Below are positions 8,148 through 17,190 of a stretch of 64,000 bases of DNA, in pieces; within the stretch, counting starts at the first letter, position 1; each line of letters opens with the position of its first letter. Origin of the DNA: DASRCB01 sp035653295. Lineage in GTDB: Bacteria; Acidobacteriota; Terriglobia; Bryobacterales; Bryobacteraceae. The notes beneath the pieces were generated by a model. That model was not told the origin of the DNA, did not search any database, and was given only the letters and a program-made list of their open reading frames with translations. Location: NCBI GenBank assembly GCA_035653295.1, contig DASRCB010000174.1, forward strand, positions 1-64,000, in the 5' to 3' direction. Position numbers and translations under genes: made by a program.

Positions 8148-9932
8148 TTACACCCGTTCCGGCTCCGCCGCGCAGCTCTCGCCGACGAACTCCACCGCCT
8201 GGGCGAGCGTGGTTACCAGGCGGTCGGGGCGGGCCTGATCGAAGCGGCCCAGCGCCTGCTCGGGATCGCCGGAGAAGCCCCAGATACCGGCCACCAATGT
8301 GATGTCGTGGAACCTGGCGCGAAGCCGGCGGCACATGGCGCTGGCGTGGGCGAATGCGAAGGGCGGCACCGATGAGACGCAAACAATATCGCGGCCCTCT
8401 TCCAGTAACCCACCGAGTTCGCTGACCTTGACGCCCGCAGGAAACGCGATCGCGGCGTAGCCGGCGGCGCCGAGCGTCTGCGCCAGCATGGCCGCGGCAA
8501 TCTCGTCCGCCTCGTCGCTGGCCGGAAGGCAGATCACTCGCGTGCGCGATTCGGAGATTTCGTGCGGTGTCTCCGCGAACTCCCCCAGCATCTCCTTCAT
8601 ACTCAGGAACAGGAACTGCTCGCGGACAGTATCGAGTTGCCCCTTGTGACGGTCCTGCTCGGCGAGCCCGAGGGCCGGCAGCAAAACGGTATCGAATAGC
8701 TCCACCTTCGGCTTGTCCTTCAGCACCGTGTCCACGATGCTGCGCGCCTCGGACGAGTCCATCGCCAGCAGGCGCTGGTAGACCTGCGCGCTCTCGGTGA
8801 GCACCGGTTCATCGCCCAGCAGGATGTGAAGGAACGACAGCTGCGGGACGTACCGGCCAAGCGTCACCAGGCAAACCGTCAGGGGAGTGGAGAGCACCAA
8901 CCCCGCGGGGCCCCACAGCACGGCCCAGAAAATCGCGGTAACCAGCAGCGCCAGTGACGAGATTCCGCAATGCGAGCCGTAGAGCCACGGCTCAATGACA
9001 TTCCCGGTGAGGCCCTCCAGAACTCCGAAGAGCACGAACACCATCAGGGGATGCATCCAGCCATTGAACACGGCCATGGAAAGCACCAGCGGCAGCAGCG
9101 CGGCGACGAGCGTCCCGACATACGGCACGATGCGCAGCACGCCCGCCAGCGCACCCCACAGGACCGCATAAGGAACGCCTATCAGGTAGAGCCCCAGCGC
9201 GAACAGGAACGCGTAGGTTGTGTTTACGGCCAGCAGCAACATCAGGTAGTGTTCGACGCGCTGCGCCACATCGTCGAGCGCAACAGTCATGACGCTGATC
9301 TGGCTCAGCCCGGCAACCCGCAGCAGACGATTGCGCACGTCTTCGCGTTCGATCAGCAGGAACGCGGTGAACACGAGCACGATGAGCGCCTGCGCCAGAG
9401 GGGCGACGATCGGTTTGAGGAGGTCCCGAACATAATTGAGCCCGCTCTCGGGGGTTTCGACCACCTGCACCGGCACGGGTTTCCGCTCCGCCGGGGCCTG
9501 CGTTTTGACCGGATGGCCAGCGGGTGAAACGGCCGGCGGCGGCTCAGTCAATTCCTGGCCGATTTGTTTTACGCTCTCGGCGGCGCGGCCGAGCGGCCCG
9601 GGCGCGCGAATCGCCTGGATCTTGGCGTGGATGTTCTGCTGCCACCCAGGCAGGCGATCGGCCACTTCGACCATTTGGTTCGCAATGATCCAGCCAGCCC
9701 CGAACAGCCCCGCGATTCCAACCGCGAGCACCGCGAAAACCGCGGCGACACGCCGGAAATGCAGCTTCCGCTCGAGGAATGTCGCGGCCGGGATGAGCAT
9801 CAGGCTCAGCATCACCGCCAGCGCGAGCGGGATGAGGATCTCCCGCGCGAAATACATAGCCGCGATGGCCAGGGCCAGCAACAGCATGGGCCGCGAAGCC
9901 ACAGCGGAACGGACTCGGTGAGCTTTTTCCAT
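8148..9932 (-). CDS. AI-2E/PerM-family permease with a long soluble C-terminal domain
   Basis: A 594-residue protein. The first ~345 residues are a polytopic AI-2E (PerM/TqsA) permease core with clustered N-terminal hydrophobic helices. A Pro-rich extramembrane loop (PPAVSPAGHPVKTQAPAERKP) follows, then the helix block ending VLSTPLTVCLVTLGRYVPQL. The remaining ~250 residues are soluble: a helical part (about 360-460), then an alpha/beta part beginning TRVICLPASDEADE at about 465. That layout recalls the helical cap plus Rossmann core of B12-binding modules, but the DxHxxG cobalamin motif is absent, so cobalamin binding is unlikely. ATG at 9932 is chosen; GTG at 9938 is also possible. The transported substrate is unknown. 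Confidence 0.8.
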   Translation of the reverse strand: MEKAHRVRSAVASRPMLLLALAIAAMYFAREILIPLALAVMLSLMLIPAATFLERKLHFRRVAAVFAVLAVGIAGLFGAGWIIANQMVEVADRLPGWQQNIHAKIQAIRAPGPLGRAAESVKQIGQELTEPPPAVSPAGHPVKTQAPAERKPVPVQVVETPESGLNYVRDLLKPIVAPLAQALIVLVFTAFLLIEREDVRNRLLRVAGLSQISVMTVALDDVAQRVEHYLMLLLAVNTTYAFLFALGLYLIGVPYAVLWGALAGVLRIVPYVGTLVAALLPLVLSMAVFNGWMHPLMVFVLFGVLEGLTGNVIEPWLYGSHCGISSLALLVTAIFWAVLWGPAGLVLSTPLTVCLVTLGRYVPQLSFLHILLGDEPVLTESAQVYQRLLAMDSSEARSIVDTVLKDKPKVELFDTVLLPALGLAEQDRHKGQLDTVREQFLFLSMKEMLGEFAETPHEISESRTRVICLPASDEADEIAAAMLAQTLGAAGYAAIAFPAGVKVSELGGLLEEGRDIVCVSSVPPFAFAHASAMCRRLRARFHDITLVAGIWGFSGDPEQALGRFDQARPDRLVTTLAQAVEFVGESCAAEPERV

Positions 9933-10013
9933 GCGCACGTCCAGGGCGGACGCTGTTGGTGTGACGCTGATTCAGGCTGTAACCGTTCGTTTCTTCTGCG
10001 AGCGGTTGAGGCT

Positions 10014-11360
10014 TCAGGTCAGTTTTCGGGCGGCGGGTTCGGCGGAGGCCGGGGCCTCTGCCCGCGCGAGCGGGAGCTCGATGGAGACCAGCAGACCTGG
10101 ATTCGCGTTCCGGGCCCGAATATGGCCGTCGTGCAACTCTACCGCGCGCCGCGCGATGGCCAAGCCAAGGCCCACGCCGCCGCTCGACCGGTTCCGGTCG
10201 GAGTCCACGCGGTAGAAGGCATCGAAGATGCGGCCCAGCGACTCGTCCGGCACTCCCGGACCGCGGTCGCGCACGCCGATGGCGGCAGTCTCGCCGCGGG
10301 CCTCGAGGGCGATCTCCACGGCGCTGCCCGAGGGCGCATACCGAATCGCGTTGCGCACCACGTTCTCAACGGCGCGGCGCAGCAGCTCCGCATCGCCATT
10401 AACGGTCACCTCGGCGGGAGCGGTCAACGCGAGCTCGCAGCCCTTGGCCTGGGCCTCGATGGAGGTGTCATAGACAACCTCGCGCAGCAACTCGCGCGCA
10501 TCGACCGGCTCGTGTACGCGGCGCGCCGGGTCGCCCTCGGCGCGCGTGACCTGCAGGAGTTCCGAGATCAACTCGTTGAGGCGCTCCGCCTCGCGGCGAA
10601 TGCGATCCAGGCTTTGCGCATCGCCCGAGCGGGCCAGCTCCACCGCGACGCTGAGGCGCGCGAGGGGACTGCGTAGTTCGTGCGAGATGTCCAACAGCAG
10701 ACGCCGCTCGGCGGTCAGCAGGGTCTCGATGCGATCGGCCATTTCATTGAAGCTGCGTCCCAGGTCGCCCAGTTCATCGCGCCTCGTGACCGTTGCCCGA
10801 ACGCTCAGGTCGCCGCGTCCGAAACGCTCCACCGTCCGCTGAAGCCGGGTGAGGGGCCGCGTGAGATGCCACGCCAGTGCGTAGCAGAGCAACACGCCCA
10901 AAGCGAGAACCCACAAATGCTCGCGATGAAAGAACCAGAAGATGCCGCCATTGCGAGGAGGGCCGACCAGAATCAGCCAGTAGTGTCCCGTTGAATCGGG
11001 GGCTGCGACGCGAACCGGCGAAAACATTCGCCGCAGGCCGAAGAAACCGTGTTCATTCGCCGGCAGCATGCCGGAACGGTCCTGGCCGGTAAGCAAGTCA
11101 CGTCCGTTCGCGTCGGTGAAGATCACGTCGAAGCGCCGCCCGCTGCGCATATGCGCCAGCGTCCGCGCGAGTTCAGCGCGACCGCCCTGCTCCCATGCGT
11201 GCGCGGCTTCTTCGGTGCGCGCCGCGATGAAATCGCCGAACGGGCCGCGCCGCCCCTCGGTCCTGTTAAAGACGATGGCCGAGGTAACCGCGACGCCGAG
11301 GCTGGTAATCGCGGTGGTGGCGAGAAACCAAATCAGAATCTGCGCGAACAGCGACCTCAT
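10014..11360 (-). CDS. CpxA-like sensor histidine kinase
   Basis: Membrane sensor of a two-component system, 448 residues. TM1 is near the N-terminus (IWFLATTAITSLGVAVTSAIV). A ~130-residue periplasmic region follows, then TM2 (LWVLALGVLLCYALAW). A HAMP linker (LTRPLTRLQRTVERFGRGDLSVRA) leads to the HisKA domain with H-box LLLDISHELRSPLARL. The HATPase domain has NVVRNAIRYAP, GVRDRGPGVPDE and GGVGLGLAIARRAVELHDG. Its ATG overlaps the stop of the response-regulator gene (ATGA), so the two are co-translated. The CpxA resemblance lies in architecture; the stimulus is unknown. Confidence 0.93.
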   Translation of the reverse strand: MRSLFAQILIWFLATTAITSLGVAVTSAIVFNRTEGRRGPFGDFIAARTEEAAHAWEQGGRAELARTLAHMRSGRRFDVIFTDANGRDLLTGQDRSGMLPANEHGFFGLRRMFSPVRVAAPDSTGHYWLILVGPPRNGGIFWFFHREHLWVLALGVLLCYALAWHLTRPLTRLQRTVERFGRGDLSVRATVTRRDELGDLGRSFNEMADRIETLLTAERRLLLDISHELRSPLARLSVAVELARSGDAQSLDRIRREAERLNELISELLQVTRAEGDPARRVHEPVDARELLREVVYDTSIEAQAKGCELALTAPAEVTVNGDAELLRRAVENVVRNAIRYAPSGSAVEIALEARGETAAIGVRDRGPGVPDESLGRIFDAFYRVDSDRNRSSGGVGLGLAIARRAVELHDGHIRARNANPGLLVSIELPLARAEAPASAEPAARKLT

Positions 11361-12049
11361 GAAGCCTGCGCGGCATCCTCCGGCGTGCGGCAGAACTGAT
11401 AGCCGACGCCACGAATGGTCTTGATCACCGGCCGGGACGGCGTCTCCAGTTTGCGCCGCAGATGACTGACGTGCATATCGATGGAGCGGTCGAAGGGTGT
11501 GGCCTTGCGGTTATACATGGTCTCCATCAGGGCGTCGCGCGAGACCACACGGCCCGCGGCGCGCATCAGCATTTCGAGTATCTGGAATTCCAGCGTGGTG
11601 GTCTCAACGGGCTTGCCTTCCAGGAATACCTCGCGCGTTCCGGGATCGAGCGTGACGCCATTCACTTCAATGCGCCCGCCGGTCTGCTGCGCTTCGGAGC
11701 GCCGCAGGATGGCCTTGATGCGCGCGGCGAGCTCACGCGGATTGAAGGGCTTGGACAGATAATCGTCGGCGCCCAGCTCGAGGCCCACGATGCGATCGAC
11801 ATCCTCGGCGCGGGCGGTCAGCATCAGCACCGGCACACGGCTTTGCCGGCGCAGTCGTTTCAGCACCTCGAATCCATCGAGGCCCGGCATCATCACGTCG
11901 AGGATGACCAGATCGAAGCCGCCCTCGAGAGCCTGCTCGAGGCCCGCACGACCGTCGTGCTCCTGCTGAACGGAGAAGCCCTCGCGGCTCAGGAATTCGG
12001 TCAAAAGCGCGCACAATTCGACGTCGTCGTCCACCAGCAGCAGCCGCAC
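11357..12049 (-). CDS. OmpR/CpxR-family response regulator
   Basis: A 230-residue DNA-binding partner of the adjacent kinase. The receiver domain starts MRLLLVDDDVELC (acidic pocket), with the phospho-acceptor Asp in DLVILDVMMPGLDG and the conserved Lys in DDYLSKPFNPREL. The winged-helix output domain ends in VSHLRRKLETP...IKTIRGVGYQF. I chose GTG at 12049, because a TTG at 12088 would add 13 residues to the receiver fold and would run through the palindromic promoter region. The gene probably autoregulates, as CpxR-type regulators do, through elements at 12054-12107. Confidence 0.93.
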   Translation of the reverse strand: MRLLLVDDDVELCALLTEFLSREGFSVQQEHDGRAGLEQALEGGFDLVILDVMMPGLDGFEVLKRLRRQSRVPVLMLTARAEDVDRIVGLELGADDYLSKPFNPRELAARIKAILRRSEAQQTGGRIEVNGVTLDPGTREVFLEGKPVETTTLEFQILEMLMRAAGRVVSRDALMETMYNRKATPFDRSIDMHVSHLRRKLETPSRPVIKTIRGVGYQFCRTPEDAAQAS

Positions 12050-12053
12050 GCTA

Positions 12054-12107
12054 TCGACTGTAACACGAGCTATACCGCTGTAACGCAAACGTTTGTAATG
12101 GCATTAC
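12054..12107 (-). promoter_or_regulatory. Putative promoter/operator of the two-component operon
   Basis: Upstream of the response-regulator GTG, read on the minus strand, are GTAATG-C-CATTAC (perfect inverted repeat with one central base), then CAAACGTTTG (perfect 10-bp palindrome), then GTTACAG twice as direct repeats 20 nt apart with TATAGC between them. The arrangement suggests a regulated promoter, plausibly autoregulated. The identity of the binding protein is inference. Confidence 0.4.
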
Positions 12108-12114
12108 GGCGTTC

Positions 12115-14292
12115 CTACTGGAACCAGTAGGGGGTCTTTTTCGTCCACTGGCTGGCCGGGAAACGGCGGTGCAGAAGGTCGAAAGCTCGCCTCGAATACT
12201 GCTGCGTACGATCATCGGTGCAGCCGTAGCGGGTAGCGCGGACCACCAGGTGAAGCGCCTCGGGCAGACGTGGATCGTCGGGATGCGCGTTCGCCCAGGC
12301 GAGGGTGCGCTCGGCGAGGAAGTTCGGACCGGCCGGCGCAGCATCGACAGCTTTGGTGTCCGCTTCCGCGGCACGCTTCTGATCTTGTGTCAGAAACAGA
12401 GCCTGCGGCGGTTTCTCGCCGTAAACGTGCCCCAGCGCGGCGCTGACTTCGGGCGTGATCCAGGACAGCGACTCCGTCGGGGGCGGCACTGATTTCGAGT
12501 GCGAGCACCACCAGTTATCGCGGAAGGTATCGATCCTGTTCATCGCCGTCAGCCTGCCAAAGCCGGTTTCCATGGCGACCCCGAGGCCGGGGTTGTGGAG
12601 CATGGCCCAGACCGCCGCGAACCCACGCGCATCGGCCGGCGCGGATTCGAAGGCATGGAGATCCGGCGCGAGCAGTGGAACCAGCGACGCCAGGATGGGC
12701 GAGATGTCCAGGGCCGCTTCCATGCGCCCCAGCACCACCGCGCGGGTCCATGCGACTACCGACAGCTGGCGGCGGATGCTCGCCGGCACGCTTGAGTCCT
12801 TTGCGGCCGCGGCGAGCATGTTCAGCGGAATCTGGCGATTGAAGATGAGCGCGCCATCGAAGTCCACGCCGGGCGTGTGCAGGTCGCTCGCAGGCTCGCC
12901 CTTGCTCCCTTCGGCAGCATAATCGTAGCCGGTCTGCGCGCCGGGCCGGCGCGGCACATCGCGCAGGAAATCCTGCCAGGTGGTGTCGATTTTCATGCGC
13001 GCGGCCAGCAGCAGATTGCGGGCATTCTCCGGCCACTTGCCTTCGAGCAACCGGTTCAGCCGCTGGCGGGCGGCATCCGTATGGCCGGAGTTCTCCAGCG
13101 TGAGCGCGGCATAATACTGCGCCGAGAGGTAGCCGGGGTCACGCGAAGGAATCTGGTCCGCGGCCGCGATCAGTTTCGGGGTGGCGGGGTCATCGGGCGA
13201 GGCGTAGTATAAGGCTGCGATGAGCCACGGCGTCGAGTGCTTTGCCTGCCATCGATCGGATGCGCGCTGCGTGGTTCCTCCCTGGAATGTCTGTATCCAG
13301 TCGGTGAGGTCGTCATTGGCGGCGGCCTTGTCCAGCTCGCCCTCGTGACTCGCGAGGACGTCGTAGAGCCAGATGTAGTCCTGAATGGTTGGCCAGAAAT
13401 CCGCGGGATGCGGCGCGGTGATTTCGCGCGCCAGCTCGGTCATCCGCTGCACCGGGTGCAGTTTCGTCTCGACGAAGCCGATGAGCCGCCGCGCTCTCTC
13501 GCGCGCCGCCGGCGCCGGCGCGTTCTCCACGATGCTCTTCAGCTGACGCTCGGCGTCTTCGAACGCACCGGCTCGGATCATCGCCCGCGCGGCCAGGTAG
13601 GGCCCGAGTTCGAGCCAGGGCGAGGAGGCGTCGTTCCCGATGGCAAGGAACTCAGTCTTCGCTGCTTCGAACTGCGTTGTGTAGAAGTGCGCGCAGGCAA
13701 TCTGATAATTCCGGTCCGCGCGCGCCAGAGCGTCGGCTGTCGGCGGCGCTGCCGCGGGAATTGTCTTTCCCTCGCTGCAGTCCGCGAACACCGTATCCTG
13801 CGCGTTCAGCCAGTCGCGTACGATTTCGCTCTTCACGCCGTACTTCGCCACACGGGCGCGGAGCGTCGCTGTCGCGGTGACGAACGCGTCGTCGTAGCAG
13901 TTCAGGTAATAGTCGTGGGTTTCGGGATTGTCGCGGTAGCGATTGATGTAGTTCACGTCAGGCGCGCCGGGGACGGAGGAACGCGACTGGCGCCACGCCT
14001 CTTCAGCCGGCGGCGCAACCTGGTTTTCGCCCGGCGCCGATTCCGGCCCGAGCTGTTTGGGGTCCACCGTGCCGCCGGTGAGATAACGATAAGCGATCGC
14101 CAGATAATAATGCCGGAACCCGGGCGCCAGAATCCCCAGGTCGCCGCGAACAAACTGGTCCGCCGCCGCAGGCTCCTTGTCGTCGGTGTAGACGGGCGCG
14201 AGCACGTCGGGCCCACAGCTGGTCGCCTCCGGGGGACTGAGGACCAGCGCCGCGCCGACCGCCAGCAGGCCGGCGCGCAACCATCTCACCAT
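12115..14292 (-). CDS. Large exported protein with TPR-like helical repeats, function unknown
   Basis: A 725-residue protein not recognised as a named family. The N-terminus (MVRWLRAGLLAVGAALVLSPP) is a signal peptide ending ATSCGPD, a weak lipobox. Residues ~190-300 show helix-turn-helix patterns typical of tetratricopeptide repeats (HFYTTQFEAAKTEFLAIG, AGAFEDAERQLKSIVENAP). The rest is Ala-rich helical with Trp-containing segments. It overlaps the upstream DUF3142 lipoprotein gene by 7 nt, so the two probably act together at the cell envelope. A scaffold role is inferred only from the TPR character. Confidence 0.7.
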   Translation of the reverse strand: MVRWLRAGLLAVGAALVLSPPEATSCGPDVLAPVYTDDKEPAAADQFVRGDLGILAPGFRHYYLAIAYRYLTGGTVDPKQLGPESAPGENQVAPPAEEAWRQSRSSVPGAPDVNYINRYRDNPETHDYYLNCYDDAFVTATATLRARVAKYGVKSEIVRDWLNAQDTVFADCSEGKTIPAAAPPTADALARADRNYQIACAHFYTTQFEAAKTEFLAIGNDASSPWLELGPYLAARAMIRAGAFEDAERQLKSIVENAPAPAARERARRLIGFVETKLHPVQRMTELAREITAPHPADFWPTIQDYIWLYDVLASHEGELDKAAANDDLTDWIQTFQGGTTQRASDRWQAKHSTPWLIAALYYASPDDPATPKLIAAADQIPSRDPGYLSAQYYAALTLENSGHTDAARQRLNRLLEGKWPENARNLLLAARMKIDTTWQDFLRDVPRRPGAQTGYDYAAEGSKGEPASDLHTPGVDFDGALIFNRQIPLNMLAAAAKDSSVPASIRRQLSVVAWTRAVVLGRMEAALDISPILASLVPLLAPDLHAFESAPADARGFAAVWAMLHNPGLGVAMETGFGRLTAMNRIDTFRDNWWCSHSKSVPPPTESLSWITPEVSAALGHVYGEKPPQALFLTQDQKRAAEADTKAVDAAPAGPNFLAERTLAWANAHPDDPRLPEALHLVVRATRYGCTDDRTQQYSRRAFDLLHRRFPASQWTKKTPYWFQ

Positions 14293-15017
14293 CGATTCAC
14301 CTCCGCCACCGCGGCATACAGCGCTTCACGCGTCCACGGGCGTGGGTTGAAGACGAAGACGCGTCCGTGCACGGGAACGCGCACCAGCTCGTCGGTCGAG
14401 AGCCCGATGCTGCCAAGGCACATCTGGTTCCGCAGCGGCAGCGTTCGCAGCCGAGGCTCCGGGCCCATGCGGAAATACATGGGCGTAGCTTCGCTGACCG
14501 GCAGACCGCGAATCCACGGATCCGAGATGCACCAGGACACGAGCGCGGTCATGGTGAGGGGCATGCGCGAAGGCATGCGCGCACGAACGGCGGCCGCGAG
14601 CCGGCGGTAGAACGGGCGTTCGCCGCGGACGGCGTCGTAGTCGAGCTGCAGCGCCGAAACATCCGGCTGAGTTGCAGCGCCGGCGACGAGGTCGGCGGCC
14701 CGATTCACGTCCGGCGTGGGCCCGCCGGCGGATTCGATGCGGACCACGGCCATCAGCTTCGTGCCCGGCGCAATGCGCAGGGGCTGGAGCCGGGGGCGCA
14801 TCTCGGCTCCGGTCCGGCGCAGGAAGACGGTCTCGGCGAGATATGCCACCCCCGCATTCCGCGGATCGAGAAAGCGCAGATCCTCGGGCCGCTCCCACGC
14901 CCATAGCATCAGTCGTGGGAAGCCTGGCAGAGGATCGTGCGCCGAGCGGCAGCCGGAGATCACCAGCACGCAAAGCAGGGCCAGCGCGGCGGAGGCGGTG
15001 GCTCTCATTGGAAGCAT
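14286..15017 (-). CDS. DUF3142 domain lipoprotein
   Basis: A 243-residue predicted lipoprotein. The signal peptide ends in the lipobox VISGC at about residue 22. The mature part begins with LMLWAWERPEDLRFLDPRNAGVAYLAETV, the recognisable opening of DUF3142. The later QLDYDAVRGERPFYRRLAAAVRARMP and ISDPWIRGLPVSEATPMYFRMG have the look of a TIM-barrel hydrolase-like fold, but no activity is established for this family. It is directly upstream of the TPR-like gene, with a 7-nt overlap. Confidence 0.75.
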   Translation of the reverse strand: MLPMRATASAALALLCVLVISGCRSAHDPLPGFPRLMLWAWERPEDLRFLDPRNAGVAYLAETVFLRRTGAEMRPRLQPLRIAPGTKLMAVVRIESAGGPTPDVNRAADLVAGAATQPDVSALQLDYDAVRGERPFYRRLAAAVRARMPSRMPLTMTALVSWCISDPWIRGLPVSEATPMYFRMGPEPRLRTLPLRNQMCLGSIGLSTDELVRVPVHGRVFVFNPRPWTREALYAAVAEVNRW

Positions 15018-15021
15018 TAGT

Positions 15022-16350
15022 TCAATGCGATTCTACCCGGACTCGATACTTCCGGAAAACCAGCCAGCCCACGACAATGAACAGCACGCATCCGCCGACT
15101 ACTTTCAGCTCGAACGACGGCGCCGACGCCGCCTCGGGTGGCGGCGCCAGCGACAAGGCGATAGCAACCAGCGTGACCAGCAGACCGGCCGCGGCCGCGG
15201 GCCGGCTGGCGAACCTCAATCCCGAGGCGAAGATGTACGCGAACGGGATCATGGTGGAGATGACCATCATGTCCACGAGGATCTGGTAAGCGGCGCGCAC
15301 GGTCTCGCCCAGCTGGGCCATCGCCAGGAACGCCGTCGCCACGGCGCCCTGCACCAGGAGGGAAACCCACGGGGTTCCCCATCGGGGGTGGAGCAGCGCG
15401 AACGCGTCCGGCAGATAATGATCGAGCCCGATAGCGTACGGCAGGCGCATATTCCCGGCAATATAAGTGCACAGCTGGCCGGCCACGCTGAGACTGATCA
15501 GCGCGGCAAACACTACCGACAACAGGGGCAGGCGCCACTGAGCCGCGGCCGCAGCGCCCGCCTGCGCCAGCCCGCTCATGGGGCTGATCGCCTGTGGAGC
15601 GGCCAGCACCAGCATCGCCGCCGTACCTCCGATGTAGAACAGGGCGCAGGCGAAGCCGCTGACCACGCCGGCGCGCGGCAGGTCACGGCGCGGATTGCGG
15701 ATCTCGCCGCTCATCACGGGCGCCAGCTCGAGTCCGCTGAACGCGATGGCGATCTGCGACCACAGGTTGAGCGTGTCGAAACGCGCCTGCGGCAACAGGT
15801 GGAATCGAGTCGCACTGCCATTACGGATGGCGGTGGCCGCGGCAATGACCATCAGCAGACCCGCCACGACGAACGTGGAGGCGCCGCAGACGATGAGGAT
15901 CCATTTGGCCACGCGAAGGCCGAAAAGATTGGCCAGCATCAGCGCCCACAGGATCGCCAGCGTGGCAGGCAGAGCGAATGCAGGAGCTTCGGCGAAACCG
16001 GCCGCGCGGTCCCCGAATACATAAGCGGCCATGACGATGCCGGCCAGCAGCAGCGAAGGAAAGTACAGAATGCTGGAGATGAAATAGAGCCACGAGCACA
16101 GGAACCCGTGCAGGTCGCCGAAGGCGCGCCGCGTCCAGACATACATGCCGCCCTCTTCGGGGAACAGCGCCGAAAGACGGGCCACGACGAAATACGACGG
16201 CACGAAAAAGAACAGAGCCGCGAGTGCCCAGAGCACGAGCGTACCCGGACCTGCGTGCGCCGCCGCCGCCAGCCACCGCAGCCCGGCGATCGCGCAGATG
16301 TTGAAAAAGACGAGATCGCGCAGCCGCAGCTCGCGCCGCAGTTCGGGCAT
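15022..16350 (-). CDS. APC-superfamily amino acid permease
   Basis: A 442-residue transporter with about 12 hydrophobic segments. The N-terminal helix-1 region (RLRDLVFFNICAIAGLRWLAAAA), the helix 2-3 block LSALFPEEGGMYVWTRRAFG and the helix-6 block AFSGLELAPVMSGEIRNPRRDLPRA match the amino acid-polyamine-organocation family. ATG at 16350 is chosen, giving MPELRRELRLRD; 25 extra upstream codons are Arg-rich and look non-coding. The substrate is undetermined. It lies 4 nt upstream of the DUF3142 gene on the same strand and may share its transcript. Confidence 0.87.
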   Translation of the reverse strand: MPELRRELRLRDLVFFNICAIAGLRWLAAAAHAGPGTLVLWALAALFFFVPSYFVVARLSALFPEEGGMYVWTRRAFGDLHGFLCSWLYFISSILYFPSLLLAGIVMAAYVFGDRAAGFAEAPAFALPATLAILWALMLANLFGLRVAKWILIVCGASTFVVAGLLMVIAAATAIRNGSATRFHLLPQARFDTLNLWSQIAIAFSGLELAPVMSGEIRNPRRDLPRAGVVSGFACALFYIGGTAAMLVLAAPQAISPMSGLAQAGAAAAAQWRLPLLSVVFAALISLSVAGQLCTYIAGNMRLPYAIGLDHYLPDAFALLHPRWGTPWVSLLVQGAVATAFLAMAQLGETVRAAYQILVDMMVISTMIPFAYIFASGLRFASRPAAAAGLLVTLVAIALSLAPPPEAASAPSFELKVVGGCVLFIVVGWLVFRKYRVRVESH

Positions 16351-16405
16351 GAATGTAAGCGTATACCGGGGTTGCCGGCGTCCACGTGGGCCAGCGCACG
16401 CCTGG

Positions 16406-16418
16406 AGGGCGAGGCCCT
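16406..16418. repeat. Small GC-rich palindromic element
   Basis: AGGGC-GAG-GCCCT between the APC permease and the STGPRT protein. The core GGGCGAGGCCCTGCC recurs at 35451-35465. It is probably one member of a dispersed REP-like family. Confidence 0.45.
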
Positions 16419-16434
16419 GCCTCACGGAACGCCG

Positions 16435-17052
16435 CTACAGGCGCCAGGCCTTCGGATCTTTGTCGGTGAAGGGCACGCCGGGGATTGGTTTTCGGGGGCG
16501 ATTGGGTTCGTTTCGTATGGGCAGCCGCGCGGGCGGGCGGTAGCCGTCGGTGAGGCGCGCGCAGAGCTTCGCTTCGAAGACGGCGGCGGCTTCCTTTGCG
16601 CGCCGGTTACGGTGTTGTGTCAGCTCGCGGCTGCAACGGAGGTAAGTGCGCTCGGCGGAGGCGGCGTAGCGCTTGAGGGTGGTCCACGCGTCGGCGCTGC
16701 GGGCGATGAGGGCGGACGCGATCGCGCCGTCGGGCGAAGCTGGGTCGGCGCCGGACAACCGCTCGAGGACGCAGGCCATCAGGCGGTTGGTGCGCTGCAG
16801 CTCCCACCGCGACTGGGTCATCAGTTCGACGAGAAAGCGTTCGTGTTCGGTGGCGGGCTTGAACTCCTCGCGATATGCGGCGAGAGCGGCGTCGAAGTCG
16901 GCCTGATCTTCGTGCGGGAGAACGCGGAAGCCGCCGGTCAGGCCGTGGCTGAGGGCGTTCTGGCTGGAAGTTGATTTGCCGTCGGTGGTGCGCGGTCCGG
17001 TTGAGGACTGCGCGTTTTGCTGGTTGGCGAGAATCTGTGCTGAGGAGCTCAT
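16435..17052 (-). CDS. Conserved hypothetical protein with STGPRT...NALSHGL signature
   Basis: A 205-residue soluble protein. The N-terminal NQQNAQSSTGPRTTDGK and SQNALSHGLTGG form a signature common in multicopy proteins of unknown function in Acidobacteria and Planctomycetes. The rest is helical and Arg-rich (TQSRWELQRTNRLMACVLERL, TLKRYAASAERTYLRCSREL), with a basic Pro-rich tail. ATG at 17052 is preferred over GTG at 17079 because AGGAGA sits 7 nt before it. A nucleic-acid role is possible from the basic character but is not shown. Confidence 0.75.
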   Translation of the reverse strand: MSSSAQILANQQNAQSSTGPRTTDGKSTSSQNALSHGLTGGFRVLPHEDQADFDAALAAYREEFKPATEHERFLVELMTQSRWELQRTNRLMACVLERLSGADPASPDGAIASALIARSADAWTTLKRYAASAERTYLRCSRELTQHRNRRAKEAAAVFEAKLCARLTDGYRPPARLPIRNEPNRPRKPIPGVPFTDKDPKAWRL

Positions 17053-17122
17053 GCGAAGCTCTCCTTTCTCGCCCAACACTTATCACGCGAGGTGCAAAAA
17101 ACGAACTTCGTGGGTTGCAAAT

Positions 17123-17137
17123 TCGCTTATAAAGCGA
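17123..17137. terminator. Short hairpin downstream of the hybrid kinase
   Basis: TCGCTT-ATA-AAGCGA in the 138 nt between the hybrid histidine kinase stop and the STGPRT start codon, followed by ATTTG when read on the minus strand. It could be a weak terminator for the kinase gene. Nothing else is evident in the gap. Confidence 0.25.
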
Positions 17138-17190
17138 TGTCGTTGTTGGTACTTATCGGTTTTCGCCGACGTTGTGAATGGGTTATGCGC

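Noticed and set aside
8465..8545. Cobalamin-binding reading of the AI-2E C-terminus
   Set aside because: The DxHxxG motif that ligates cobalt is absent, so only fold similarity is suggested.
14716..16974. Long plus-strand frame (752 codons)
   Set aside because: Antisense to the DUF3142, APC permease and STGPRT genes; Arg/Gln/His-rich low-complexity translation typical of shadows in GC-rich DNA.
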